Assembly (NCBI GenBank): GCA_028821605.1
Contig: JAPPFM010000053.1
Location: forward strand, 124,001 to 188,000
From: Candidatus Poribacteria bacterium
GTDB lineage: Bacteria; Poribacteria; WGA-4E; WGA-3G
Direction: 5' to 3'
DNA: 64,000 nucleotides
This document shows, one piece after another, positions 25,858 to 34,469 of this stretch. The notes below the pieces were generated by a model, which searched no databases, was not told where the DNA came from, and saw only the letters and a list, made by a program, of their open reading frames with translations. Position numbers and translations under genes: made by a program. Numbering within the stretch: position 1 is the stretch's first letter; each line of letters starts with the position of its first letter.

Positions 25858-26625
25858 TCAATCGTGGATTATGGATGCTAAAGTATAGGCAATCAACTCC
25901 GTTGCCCCGCGTTCATCTTCGACTTTGACAATCCCGACGTGCGGGACAAACCATACTGTCTGATTCAATTGTGTTGTCTCCGTTTCCGAAAAAAGAGAGT
26001 GTGTGATCTCTGTCTGATATTCGATCTGGTATGCTTTTTCAAAGTTCCCCGCAGGTGTTTCAAGCGGACTTTCGGCAACAACCGCTGCTTTGATACGCAT
26101 AAGTACTTCAAAAGGGATCTGAAGCAGTGCAAGATTTTGCGGCATGATGCTCCCGTTGACCTTTACATTGAAGGCATCCCACTGAGCGTTGAGGGTTAGT
26201 GGAACTTGTAAAAAGATGAGTTCAGTATGCAAGATTGGTTCTACTGCGACAGTCAATTCCAAGCCCGCGAGTTCGTCCTGCGCTGCTTTAGGGAGTTCGG
26301 TTTGCACGTAGCGATCTATCTTTTCACCGATGGAAAAAAGAACTCGGTTTTGTTCAACGCGAAAGGCATCCGGTTTCAGAAGGTCGAATCCTATTGTCTC
26401 AATTGGTGGCGTGGTCTTGAAGGTTCTATAGTCCTTTCCCTCAATATTTGTCTCGTCACTAATTTCAAGCGTCCATTGAAGCCCATCAGTACTTCGGTAA
26501 ATCCATCGGCTTCCGACCACATCGGGAAAGTAGTTCGGTTTACCTTCTATCGGGGCAGAAGTTTCATCGGAACCGCATCCGAATAAAATAAAAATACCAC
26601 ACAGCATCAGAGAGGTCAGTCGCAT
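25858..26625 (-). CDS. lipoprotein, unknown function
   Basis: 255 residues. Signal MRLTSLMLCGIFILFGCGS, lipid Cys17. The mature part begins PNYFPDVVGSRWIYRSTDG and ends WFVPHVGIVKVEDERG, with ETPAGNFEKAYQIEY between: a beta-rich pattern common to many secreted proteins of environmental bacteria that form a lipocalin-like barrel. The function is unknown. One base separates its ATG from the stop of the thioredoxin-like gene, so the two are co-translated. Confidence 0.8.
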   Translation of the reverse strand: MRLTSLMLCGIFILFGCGSDETSAPIEGKPNYFPDVVGSRWIYRSTDGLQWTLEISDETNIEGKDYRTFKTTPPIETIGFDLLKPDAFRVEQNRVLFSIGEKIDRYVQTELPKAAQDELAGLELTVAVEPILHTELIFLQVPLTLNAQWDAFNVKVNGSIMPQNLALLQIPFEVLMRIKAAVVAESPLETPAGNFEKAYQIEYQTEITHSLFSETETTQLNQTVWFVPHVGIVKVEDERGATELIAYTLASIIHD

Positions 26626-26626
26626 T

Positions 26627-27907
26627 TTATTTCTTCACTGCCTCTGCTACCAATTGTTCTAACGCGTCCCCTCTCGCTTGATGGGTAATTAATGTGCCAT
26701 CTTTATCAATGAGCCACGGTGCTGGGATCGCTCGAATACCATACTGTTGTGCGACGGGACTCTTCCATCCTTCGCCACTGAAAACCTGCCGCCAGGGAAT
26801 GTCGTTCTCTTTGAGGTAATCCCGTAGCCTATCTTCATCAGTGTCAAGACTAATACCGATAATGTCAAACCCTTCAGCTTTGTAGCTATTGTAAACCGCT
26901 TTGACATTTGGCATTTCCGCAATGCACGGACCGCACCAGACTGCCCAAAAATCGAGTAGGACGACTTTGCCGCGGTATTGCTCAAGCGAAATCGGGTTGC
27001 CGTCAAAGTCTGTCGCTGAAAAGTCAGGCACAGTTTTACCAATTAACGCCAGGGCCGGATCAGCTTTTATACGGTATTTATTTGCCAGTTCGGTGTTACC
27101 TAATCTTTCATGAATCTCGGCAAGTTTTCTGAAAACACTACGGTTTTCTGGAGACTGTTCCTCAAGTTTCGTAAAAAGCTGCAGCATCTCTTCATCCCGA
27201 TGCATCAGTTCAAGCATATCACCAAGGACAAAGTTTCCTCGCATGTTGTCAGGTTCTAAGGTTTCTTTATAATGGTTGATAAGATTCTCGGCATCTTCCT
27301 CTCGTTCAACTTGAATGTAAAGGCGGACAAGCGCAGGGTAATAAATAAGCTTTGCACTATCAGGATGCTGTTGAATTCCAGCAGCCAGGGTAGCAATGGT
27401 TTCTTCAACGCTTTCGTATATCTCTTCGGGGTTGTATTCCCATAAACTGGATGACCGGTAAACTTTTGACGAGAAACTCAGGTTTAGAACCTCAAAATCA
27501 TCGTTTTCATGATGGCGACAACGCACGAGCGGCATGGCATCGCCATATACCTTACGTTGTTCAGTTTTCCACTCTCTATAGCTGGGGTAAAGTTCGTAAC
27601 TATAACTCACGGGCATTTCTGGATCTGTGCTCTGCTTAAAAATCGGTTTGCCGTTCTCTTTATCTGCTGGACAGATTAACGCATTTCCATCTGCCAAGTG
27701 TTTCGGATGCAGATCTGAAAGCCAGACTGGAAAATCACCATATTCTTTCTCATAAGTGTCAATCGCCTTGCCGATAACGAGCAAGTTTTGCGTGCACATC
27801 TCAATATTTTTTTCATGCTGTTCAGCCGATTCTGGTGTCGCTACGTCTGCGTGAGCGAAGCTAATCAGCAGATTCAATACGGTTGCTGCGATCACAATAA
27901 CTTTCAT
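26627..27907 (-). CDS. exported TlpA/ResA-type thioredoxin with pseudopilin-like and helical-repeat N-terminal regions
   Basis: 426 residues. Signal peptide to about residue 20. Residues 38-100 resemble the body of GspG-like pseudopilins (LVIGKAIDTYEKEYGDFP ... LICPADKENG). Residues 160-285 are helical and TPR-like. The C-terminal thioredoxin domain starts at VPDFSATDFDGNPISLEQY and has active-site Cys325 and Cys328 in FWAVWCGPC and a cis-Pro loop IRAIPAPWLIDKDG. Likely a periplasmic disulfide reductase. A decayed tandem copy sits upstream at 28073-28393. Confidence 0.85.
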   Translation of the reverse strand: MKVIVIAATVLNLLISFAHADVATPESAEQHEKNIEMCTQNLLVIGKAIDTYEKEYGDFPVWLSDLHPKHLADGNALICPADKENGKPIFKQSTDPEMPVSYSYELYPSYREWKTEQRKVYGDAMPLVRCRHHENDDFEVLNLSFSSKVYRSSSLWEYNPEEIYESVEETIATLAAGIQQHPDSAKLIYYPALVRLYIQVEREEDAENLINHYKETLEPDNMRGNFVLGDMLELMHRDEEMLQLFTKLEEQSPENRSVFRKLAEIHERLGNTELANKYRIKADPALALIGKTVPDFSATDFDGNPISLEQYRGKVVLLDFWAVWCGPCIAEMPNVKAVYNSYKAEGFDIIGISLDTDEDRLRDYLKENDIPWRQVFSGEGWKSPVAQQYGIRAIPAPWLIDKDGTLITHQARGDALEQLVAEAVKK

Positions 27908-28072
27908 TTGGTGGTCCTCTTTTGATTTTTTGAGCGTTCGCTGATAGTATTGGGCATTTTTCTATCGTTTATCGGAGCGTTATTTAAACACAGGAGATAG
28001 TATAACACACCAGGATGGGAAACTCTACGATTATTTACTTGGATTTCCTATTATTTCCAAGTATTGACTGTA

Positions 28073-28393
28073 TTAGTTTGACGTAACCCTCACTGCCTCT
28101 GATACAAGATGTTTGAACAGAAGTCCGTTGGCTTGCTGAGAGATTAGGGTGCCATCTCTATCAATGAGCCACCCGGTGGGAATGTTGCGAATACCGTATT
28201 GCTGTGGGATAGGACTATCCCATCTTTTCCCGCTATAAACCTCTTGTATTTCTTCAAGGTGTTGGTCAAATAATATTGAGAGATATTCTGCTGTGTCGAG
28301 TATTGGGGTGTTGTCGAAACTTAAAGATAGTATAGCACATTGCCCAAGAAACTCAACTGTTTTTGCTTGACTGATTGTGTCAGACGAAGTATT
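28073..28393 (-). pseudogene. remnant of a second TlpA-like gene, active site deleted
   Basis: An unbroken minus-strand frame without start codon ends at TAA 28073-28075. Its last 45 residues match the end of the neighbouring thioredoxin: VYSGKRWDSPIPQQYGI, RNIPTGWLIDRDGTLIS. Earlier it reads VEFLGQCAILSLSFDNTP, which fits the strand before the active site joined directly to the strand after it, so the CxxC segment is missing. About 107 codons remain. The region also contains the leader of the ADP-ribosylglycohydrolase gene on the other strand. Confidence 0.75.
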
Positions 28394-28436
28394 CTGGAGA
28401 AAACATCTTTCTAATCACGAGTTTTGAGGAGCAAAT

Positions 28437-29216
28437 ATGCTGGGCGCGATTATAGGCGACATCGCCGGTTCCATCTACGAGGGAGATCCAATCAAAACCA
28501 AGGATTTTCCTTTCTTCGGTGACTATTGCTGTTTCACGGATGATTCGGTGTGCACTGTCGCCGTTACGGATATCCTGCTGCACGACCTTCCGCCAGCAGA
28601 GACGATGCAGCAGTGGTGTCGTCATTACCCAGGACGCGGCTACGGTGAAAACTTTGGTATGTGGATTTATACTGATCCGCCTGAACCGTATAACAGTTAC
28701 GGCAACGGCGCAGCGATGCGCGTCTCACCAGCAGCGTTCCTGAACCGCGATAATCTGGATGCTGCACTCCTTGCCTCCGACAAGGTAACCGAGATTACCC
28801 ACAATCACCGTGAAGGCATGAAAGGCGCGCGGGCAACAACACACGCCATCTGGCTTGCATTTCAAGGCGAGAGTCCAACAAGCATTCGTGAGGTTATCGC
28901 CTCCGAATACGGCTACGACCTCACCAAGACTGTGGACGAAATCCGTCCATCCTACTTTTTCGACATAACCTGCCAAGGCACTGTTCCGCAGGCGATAACG
29001 TGCGCGCTGGAATCCGTGAGTTATGAGGACGCGGTGCGTAACGCCATCTCCCTCGGTGGCGATGCCGACACACTTGCTGCCATCGCTGGTCCCATCGCCG
29101 AAGCGTTGCACGGCATTCCTGATGAGTTCAAAGAGCGGACAGAAAGTGTCTACCTCACAGATGCTCCGGACATGCTTGACATAATGCAGGAAATGTATCG
29201 AATTTTAGATAAGTGA
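28437..29216 (+). CDS. ADP-ribosylglycohydrolase, catalytic-type
   Basis: 259 residues, GAGGAG before the ATG. Removes ADP-ribose from proteins or small molecules with two Mg ions. Both metal sites are intact: GDIAGS (Asp8), FTDDSVCT (Thr34, Asp35, Asp36) and SLGGDADTLAAIAG (Asp209, Asp211, Thr212); substrate loop GNGAAMRV and HNHREGMKGA are conserved as in DraG/ARH-like enzymes. Cytoplasmic. It is followed 90 bases later by a paralog, and the gap between them is itself similar to the C-terminal extension of that paralog. Confidence 0.92.
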   Translation: MLGAIIGDIAGSIYEGDPIKTKDFPFFGDYCCFTDDSVCTVAVTDILLHDLPPAETMQQWCRHYPGRGYGENFGMWIYTDPPEPYNSYGNGAAMRVSPAAFLNRDNLDAALLASDKVTEITHNHREGMKGARATTHAIWLAFQGESPTSIREVIASEYGYDLTKTVDEIRPSYFFDITCQGTVPQAITCALESVSYEDAVRNAISLGGDADTLAAIAGPIAEALHGIPDEFKERTESVYLTDAPDMLDIMQEMYRILDK

Positions 29217-29305
29217 TGTAGACAAGGATGTTTATGTCGTGAAGACGTTCCAAATAATATGCCAAGTTATGATCTGAATAACTCTACTTACATACAGGAG
29301 CAAAT

Positions 29306-30445
29306 ATGTTAGGTGCAATTATAGGCAACATTGTAGGTTCCATTTATCACAAGGAAGGAAACCGAATTAAAACCAAAGAATTTATTTTTTTCGGTGATTC
29401 TTGTCATTTCAGAATTGATTCGGTGTGCACTGCTGCAGTCGCTGATATTTTGCTGAATGGACGTCAACCGGCGACGACAATGCAGGAATGGTGCCGTCGG
29501 CACCGAGAACGCAGCGGTAGTAGAAAATTTAAAAGATGGATTGATACTGATTCACCTAAACCGTACAAGAGTTCCGGAAATGGAGCAGCAATGCGCGTTT
29601 CCCCCGCAGCATTCCTGAACCGAGGAGACCTAGACGCTGCGCTGTCCGCATCTGACAAGGTTACTGCAATCACCCATAATCACCCAGAAGGCATGAAAGG
29701 GGCACGCGCAACAACACATGCTATCTGGCTCGCATATCAAGATGAAAATGCCGAAGATATCCGCGAGGTGGTAGTCACTGAATACGGCTATGATTTAACT
29801 AAGACAGTTGATGAGATTCGACCTGGATATTTTTTCGATGGGACATGCAAAGGCACGGTGCCTCAAGCGATAACATGTGCCTTGGAATCAGAGAATTTTG
29901 AAGATGCGATACGTAATGCGGTCTCTTTGGGGGGAGATTCCGACACACTTGCTTCAATTGCCGGTCCTATTGCCGAGGCACTGCACGGTATTCCTGATAC
30001 TATCAAACAACAGGCAGAAAGTCGCTACCTCACCAAAGCTTCAGACATCCTTGAAGTGATGCAGAATATGTATCGAATTTTTGATGTGCAGGACGACAGG
30101 AGGCATATTCGTCATGGTAGTCGTTCCATAAACTGTCCAAATTGTGATCCAGAGTGGAGATTAGTTGGTATTTCTCATAGATTTGCTCATCGTTATGGCT
30201 ATGGTCATGTTGATAACGAGTTTGCTATTTCCCGAAAGTCTATGAAGTATAGAATTGTGGAACCTGATCTGCACAGAAGGGGTTGGATACGAATGGTTGA
30301 GATTAATGGCACCAATCGTACCTTTCGAGAAATAGGTTATGCTTCTGAACCTCTTGATCGATATTGGGAGTATCATCAGCTTAGTTGTGGTTGTAAGACT
30401 ATTGTTCTTTCCGACTTAAGAGAAATTCCAAACATGCGATATTGA
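29306..30445 (+). CDS. ADP-ribosylglycohydrolase paralog with altered metal site and Cys-rich C-terminal extension
   Basis: 379 residues. Residues 1-258 are clearly paralogous to the preceding gene, but metal ligands are changed: GDIAGS is GNIVGS (Asp to Asn at 8) and FTDDS is FRIDS (Thr-Asp to Arg-Ile at 36-37), while GNGAAMRV and SLGGDSDTLASIAG remain. Catalysis is therefore doubtful though ADP-ribose binding may persist. Residues 260-379 are absent from the first copy: CPNC (277-280) and CGC (361-363) could form a zinc ribbon around HRFAHRYGYGHVDNEF. Possible role: ADP-ribose reader or inactive partner. GAG-rich ribosome site CAGGAG. Confidence 0.8.
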   Translation: MLGAIIGNIVGSIYHKEGNRIKTKEFIFFGDSCHFRIDSVCTAAVADILLNGRQPATTMQEWCRRHRERSGSRKFKRWIDTDSPKPYKSSGNGAAMRVSPAAFLNRGDLDAALSASDKVTAITHNHPEGMKGARATTHAIWLAYQDENAEDIREVVVTEYGYDLTKTVDEIRPGYFFDGTCKGTVPQAITCALESENFEDAIRNAVSLGGDSDTLASIAGPIAEALHGIPDTIKQQAESRYLTKASDILEVMQNMYRIFDVQDDRRHIRHGSRSINCPNCDPEWRLVGISHRFAHRYGYGHVDNEFAISRKSMKYRIVEPDLHRRGWIRMVEINGTNRTFREIGYASEPLDRYWEYHQLSCGCKTIVLSDLREIPNMRY

Positions 30446-30548
30446 ATACAATATTGGTGCTGTCACAACGAAAATCTACGAAATCAAACGAGTAGACTCT
30501 GATTATTTTGCCGAAGGTTCCGAATAAGATAGAACGTCCCAATATACG

Positions 30549-30586
30549 GGTTGTGTGAACCGTGGAAATCTGAGATTCACACAACC
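30549..30586. repeat. 11-bp perfect inverted repeat
   Basis: GGTTGTGTGAA (30549-30559) / TTCACACAACC (30576-30586), 16-base loop, between convergent genes. No T-run follows, so a classical terminator is uncertain. Confidence 0.55.
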
Positions 30587-30596
30587 GACTGTTGCA

Positions 30597-31778
30597 TCAA
30601 ACCACTTCCATCCAAACCCCAGGTACAAATCCGGGATACTCTCCCTCACTGAACGCTGGATAGTAGACACTCTCTCCATCAAAATCGTGAACCCTCTCTC
30701 CGCCGCTTTCGTTCGGGATATGTACCCTGCACGTATAATCCGTCTGATTGAACAACTGCTGCGGTGTCGGTGTGGATTCCTCAACGCGATATTCTGCTAA
30801 TGCTGCTTCATCAATGTCAACACCGAGTCCTGGCGACTCCGGGACCTGAATCTTTCCGTCAACGACATCAAGCCGTGTTTCAAGCAGATCCGATTCCCAT
30901 AATTCATGGCAGGTAATCGCTGGCAATTCGGCTTGCGATAAGACTGCACCGAGATGCACGGAATATGCCGTTGTAATACCCGTGCCGACCATCTGGAGCC
31001 AGTAGGGTTGCTCAAACGAGGCACAGAGCGCGTTTGTCCGCCGTAACGAGTTCACGCCACCGCCGACAACAAACCCGCCACAACAGCGCGCATGCAGACA
31101 GGATTCGTTGAAATGCTCAACAATCCGTTTCTCAACAACCTCTTGCAGTCTCGCTGCACCCTCTACATCCGTGCCAAGGTAGTATGGACTCTCATAAATT
31201 GCAACATTCGGGTGTTTGTCTAACTGTTGTAAGACAGGTATGGCGTTATCCGCAGTCCGCAGGAATCCGTTGAAGTCTATGTCGAGCCGATAGTCCGCTG
31301 GAACGGCATCGCCGACAGCGTCTACCTGTGCGAAGATGTCGCGCCAGGGACGCGCTTTGAGTTTCGCGGATGTGTAACCCCGTTTCACCGACTCTTGGAC
31401 TTCCGCAACCCAATCCTCTGGCGGCATATCGATATCCCACCACGAAATAGGACATCTCTCCCGAACCTTAGGTCCGATGAGTTGATAGACGGGGACATCA
31501 ACGGATTTGCCAATCGCGTCAAAAAGGGACATCTGGATGCCGAATCCGACGCTGTCATTGTTCATACAGGCAAATGCATTCTGTCCGATCACTTGTTCGA
31601 TGTTTGCCGATTCGTTTGATAAATTTTCGCCGTATCCGACGACACCGTTGCTGAGTTCGACGCGGTAGACGTAAACCCGTTCTCCGTGTGTCAGTGCGCG
31701 GTGCATGTGTCGGCTGACCCGTTCGTGATAAAATGGAACGTTCAACGGAATCGCTTCAAGATGTTTGATGCTAAGCAT
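30597..31778 (-). CDS. enolase-superfamily enzyme (mandelate racemase/muconate lactonizing type)
   Basis: About 393 residues from ATG 31778, which has a strong AGGAGGG; an in-frame ATG at 31805 is less likely. Capping domain first, then barrel motifs: KxK at Lys139-Lys141 (SAKLKARPW), Asp168 in LDIDFNG and Glu196 in YESPYY as metal ligands. Substrate is probably a sugar acid, abstracting an alpha-proton. The C-terminal region GERVHDFDGESVYYPAF is longer than in most relatives. No neighbouring dehydratase-pathway genes. Confidence 0.88.
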   Translation of the reverse strand: MLSIKHLEAIPLNVPFYHERVSRHMHRALTHGERVYVYRVELSNGVVGYGENLSNESANIEQVIGQNAFACMNNDSVGFGIQMSLFDAIGKSVDVPVYQLIGPKVRERCPISWWDIDMPPEDWVAEVQESVKRGYTSAKLKARPWRDIFAQVDAVGDAVPADYRLDIDFNGFLRTADNAIPVLQQLDKHPNVAIYESPYYLGTDVEGAARLQEVVEKRIVEHFNESCLHARCCGGFVVGGGVNSLRRTNALCASFEQPYWLQMVGTGITTAYSVHLGAVLSQAELPAITCHELWESDLLETRLDVVDGKIQVPESPGLGVDIDEAALAEYRVEESTPTPQQLFNQTDYTCRVHIPNESGGERVHDFDGESVYYPAFSEGEYPGFVPGVWMEVV

Positions 31779-31955
31779 GAGTTCCCTCCTCAAATTGATA
31801 AACAATCGTTCACGAGGTTTTCACTTTTTGCTGGTATGGTTTCGGAATTGTATCACATTTCCGAAATTGGCGGTGAAAATATTATGAAGATGTAGTGATT
31901 TCGTCTCTACCTACTGACAACTGAAAGCTGACAACCAGGAACTGCTTCATCGCGG

Positions 31956-31985
31956 TTGACACGTCCTCCGTTTTGTTGGTATAAT
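31956..31985 (+). promoter_or_regulatory. promoter for the PhyH-family gene
   Basis: TTGACA (31956-31961), 18-base spacer, TATAAT (31980-31985). Leaves a leader of about 185 bases before ATG 32179. In the rest of the 400-base gap (31779-32178) I see two copies of CTGACAAC (31914-31921, 31928-31935) and the hairpin at 32092; no gene. Confidence 0.75.
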
Positions 31986-32091
31986 ATCTTTAACGCATAC
32001 AATAACCCAAATTACTACGGACAAGATTTAGACAACGAGGCTGATTATCCGTGGCATTTCACAGCGTCCATTGTTAGTTTGCCGATGCAAA

Positions 32092-32114
32092 AGCACAGAC
32101 TAACAGTCTATGCT
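32092..32114. repeat. hairpin in the leader of the PhyH gene
   Basis: AGCACAGACT (32092-32101), AAC loop, AGTCTATGCT (32105-32114): 9 of 10 positions pair. Could be a REP-like repeat or leader structure. Confidence 0.5.
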
Positions 32115-32178
32115 ACAAAGATGGCAACTTGCGTTACGATATTGAAATGCTGATACTTTCGCAAGTGAGGGACACATT

Positions 32179-33042
32179 ATGACAGAACTTCAACCGTTTA
32201 ATGTTTCAAATGGACTCTTAGATCAACCCGAAAAACTCCGAGAACAGGCGCGGCAAGACGGTTATCTTTTCTTTAGCGGCTTGATTGATGCCGATTCTAT
32301 CTACGAGGTGCGCAAGGACTTCTTGGAAATCTGTCACCGACACGGATGGGCGGAAGGTGGAGAAACACTGATGGACGGTATCCGCATCGGAGGTCCGTTC
32401 ATGGAAGGCGATGACGGTTATTGGCCCGTATTGGACGAATTCCAATGCTTGGAATCCTTCCACGCCTTCGCACATCATCCAGCGATTTTGGACGTGTGTG
32501 ATAAGCTGTTCGGCGAGAAGACGCTCGTGCATCCGCGGAATATTGGAAGAATTATGTTCCCAGAGAACACAAAATATACAACGCCTGCACACCAAGATTT
32601 TATCCACATCCGAGGGACAGAGGAAACCTATACCGGATGGATACCGCTCGGTGATTGTCCAATGCATTTGGGCGGGTTGTCCGTGTTATCTGGATCGCAC
32701 CAAAACGGCATATATCCAGTCAAACCGGCGTTCGGTGCTGGAGGCGTTGGTGTTGATACAGAGCCTTTGGAGGCGGATGGATTCCACTGGGTTGGCGGCG
32801 ATTACGGGATTGGCGATGCGCTTTTCTTTCACAGCCACGCTGTGCACAAGGCACTGCCGAATCAGACACCGGATCAGATTCGCCTCTCCGTGGATTACCG
32901 CTATCAGGGATGCTCCAAACCGGTCACCGAAGGGTCGTTATTGCCACATTTCAATCGGATGGCGTGGGATGAAATCTATAAGGATTGGACATCCGCGGAA
33001 TATCAGTACTATTGGAATGCGTTCGATTTAAATAGGGTTTAA
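32179..33042 (+). CDS. phytanoyl-CoA dioxygenase (PhyH) family oxygenase
   Basis: 287 residues. Non-haem Fe(II)/2-oxoglutarate-dependent hydroxylase fold: AHQD supplies His138 and Asp140, distal His223 in HAVHKALPN, and RLSVDYRYQ the 2-oxoglutarate arginine. Middle segment TGWIPLGDCPMHLGGLSVLSGSH is family-typical. The true substrate is unknown; this family is very diverse and often expanded in sponge-associated and marine bacteria. AGGGA ribosome site. Followed within five bases by an FGE-like fragment. Confidence 0.93.
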   Translation: MTELQPFNVSNGLLDQPEKLREQARQDGYLFFSGLIDADSIYEVRKDFLEICHRHGWAEGGETLMDGIRIGGPFMEGDDGYWPVLDEFQCLESFHAFAHHPAILDVCDKLFGEKTLVHPRNIGRIMFPENTKYTTPAHQDFIHIRGTEETYTGWIPLGDCPMHLGGLSVLSGSHQNGIYPVKPAFGAGGVGVDTEPLEADGFHWVGGDYGIGDALFFHSHAVHKALPNQTPDQIRLSVDYRYQGCSKPVTEGSLLPHFNRMAWDEIYKDWTSAEYQYYWNAFDLNRV

Positions 33043-33047
33043 CAACC

Positions 33048-33221
33048 ATGAGAAACGTATTAGGCGTTTTACTCTGTAGCAAATCGAAACGTGTTGTGCG
33101 GGGAGGATCGTGGAGTTTCAATGCGAAAAGCGGGCGTGTCGCGAATCGTCTTGCGGAGAAACCGTCGCTGTTGAGCAGCGATGTCGGGTTTCGTTGCGTG
33201 CGTGATGTAAATCCGAAGTAA
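33048..33221 (+). pseudogene. C-terminal fragment of a formylglycine-generating-enzyme (FGE-sulfatase) domain
   Basis: 57-residue frame MRNVLGVLLCSKSKRVVRGG ... GFRCVRDVNPK. The two diagnostic end motifs of the FGE/SUMF1 family, RVVRGGSWSF and GFRCVRDV, are present with the usual spacing and ANRL between. The rest of the roughly 250-residue domain is missing; upstream is the intact PhyH gene. An insertion or rearrangement probably replaced the front. Short enough to be expressed as a small protein, but most likely debris. Confidence 0.75.
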
Positions 33222-33272
33222 TAATCACACACCGTGTGCCGTCACAATAGACAGAATAAAAAGAGAAACCAA

Positions 33273-34367
33273 TTGATTAAATTACAACAAAAATCTAATA
33301 CCGTATATCTCATCCGTTTTGTAGTGATACTCATCGGATGGGGTTGTATTGCTGTTTTACCCACTGCTGCCGAAAACTACACTGGAGACTTTTTGACGAA
33401 CGGTGTTGGGGGTCGCGCCCTCGGATTGGGAGGTGCTTATGTTGGCATTGCCGACGATGCCACCGCTGCCTATTGGAATCCTGCTGGTATTGCTGGTGTT
33501 CCTGACAAGTATCAGTTTTGTCTGATGCACGCTGCACGGCGTTCAGGATTGGGCTCGTTCAATTATGTCGGTGGGACGACACAGGTGTTGCCGAACCTCA
33601 ACCTTGGAGTGTCATGGCTTCGAGCAGGAGTAGACGACATTCCTATCTATCCACTCGTACCAGCGTTCGATCCGAATATTAGTAGCGAGCAACGCCGAAA
33701 CCTCGCGAAAAATCGGCCGAGGGAATCCGACTTCATTCCAGCAGGCTACCTCAACGACAGTGAAAACGCCTATATTCTGACGCTCGCGAAGCGTTGGGTG
33801 GTCAGCCAGTCGTGGTGGGACAATTTCGGAAGAGATTCAGTGCCACCCGAATTTATGGTCGGTGTAAATACCAAGTTGATTACACAGAGCGTAGGTGGAA
33901 GCGATCTTGAGGCATACAACTATGGGAGTTGGGGGTACGGCTTTGATACTGGCGTGCTTGTTCGCTTGCCCGATTTCAACGCCCTTTTCGGTTTAGAGGA
34001 CTTCGGGAGCCTCACCTTTGGTATGAACCTTCAAGACATCTCAAAGACGACCTTGACATGGAACACGCTATCTGCGCCAAAAGAATCTATTCCTGCAAAT
34101 TGGAATATTGGCGTGGCGTATACGAACAATCGCGTTTTCAATCGAGAGCTTATCTTTTCCTACCAGTGGCAGCAACGCTATGGCGGGCAGACGCATCTCG
34201 GCGTGGAGTATCATATTAGCAAACCGTTGGCACTTCGCGTCGGTTATCGCGATGACCGTATTACAAGCGGGATCGGCATCCAGCTCCGAAAATTTCGACT
34301 CGATTACGCGCTTCTCTTTGGTGATCTGATTAGCACGCATTTTTTGAGTCTTCTATGGCATTTTTAA
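33273..34367 (+). CDS. PorV/PorQ-family outer-membrane protein
   Basis: About 364 residues from TTG 33273; GTG 33234 is an alternative, and neither has a strong ribosome site. Signal segment IRFVVILIGWGCIAVLPTAA, then the family opening TNGVGGRALGLGGAYVGIADDATAAYWNPAG, followed by alternating beta-strands to a terminal LSLLWHF (aromatic end, as in outer-membrane barrels). The PorV/PorQ group is related to FadL-like barrels and, in Bacteroidetes, works with type IX secretion; no other type IX genes are seen here. A second member lies at 46363-47298. Confidence 0.85.
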   Translation: MIKLQQKSNTVYLIRFVVILIGWGCIAVLPTAAENYTGDFLTNGVGGRALGLGGAYVGIADDATAAYWNPAGIAGVPDKYQFCLMHAARRSGLGSFNYVGGTTQVLPNLNLGVSWLRAGVDDIPIYPLVPAFDPNISSEQRRNLAKNRPRESDFIPAGYLNDSENAYILTLAKRWVVSQSWWDNFGRDSVPPEFMVGVNTKLITQSVGGSDLEAYNYGSWGYGFDTGVLVRLPDFNALFGLEDFGSLTFGMNLQDISKTTLTWNTLSAPKESIPANWNIGVAYTNNRVFNRELIFSYQWQQRYGGQTHLGVEYHISKPLALRVGYRDDRITSGIGIQLRKFRLDYALLFGDLISTHFLSLLWHF

Positions 34368-34373
34368 CTAACT

Positions 34374-34469
34374 ATAGGACTTACGCAGCCCTTTTCGACA
34401 TGGTTTTGCGGCGTACCTCACCCATCGGAAACTGGGTTTTGACGTGAAGAAAATCCGAGAAAAACCCAA
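34374..34469. repeat. dispersed repeat, partial
   Basis: Starts TAGGACTTACGCAGCC (34376), the same end as the element at 63795-63932, and later has GAAAATCCGAGAAAAACCC, related to GAAATCCGCAGAAATACCC there. No right-hand inverted end is present, so this copy is incomplete. Confidence 0.55.

Noticed and set aside
31956-32153. 65-residue frame in the leader of the PhyH gene
   Set aside because: It begins at the -35 box of a good promoter and crosses a hairpin; no ribosome site, no motif.
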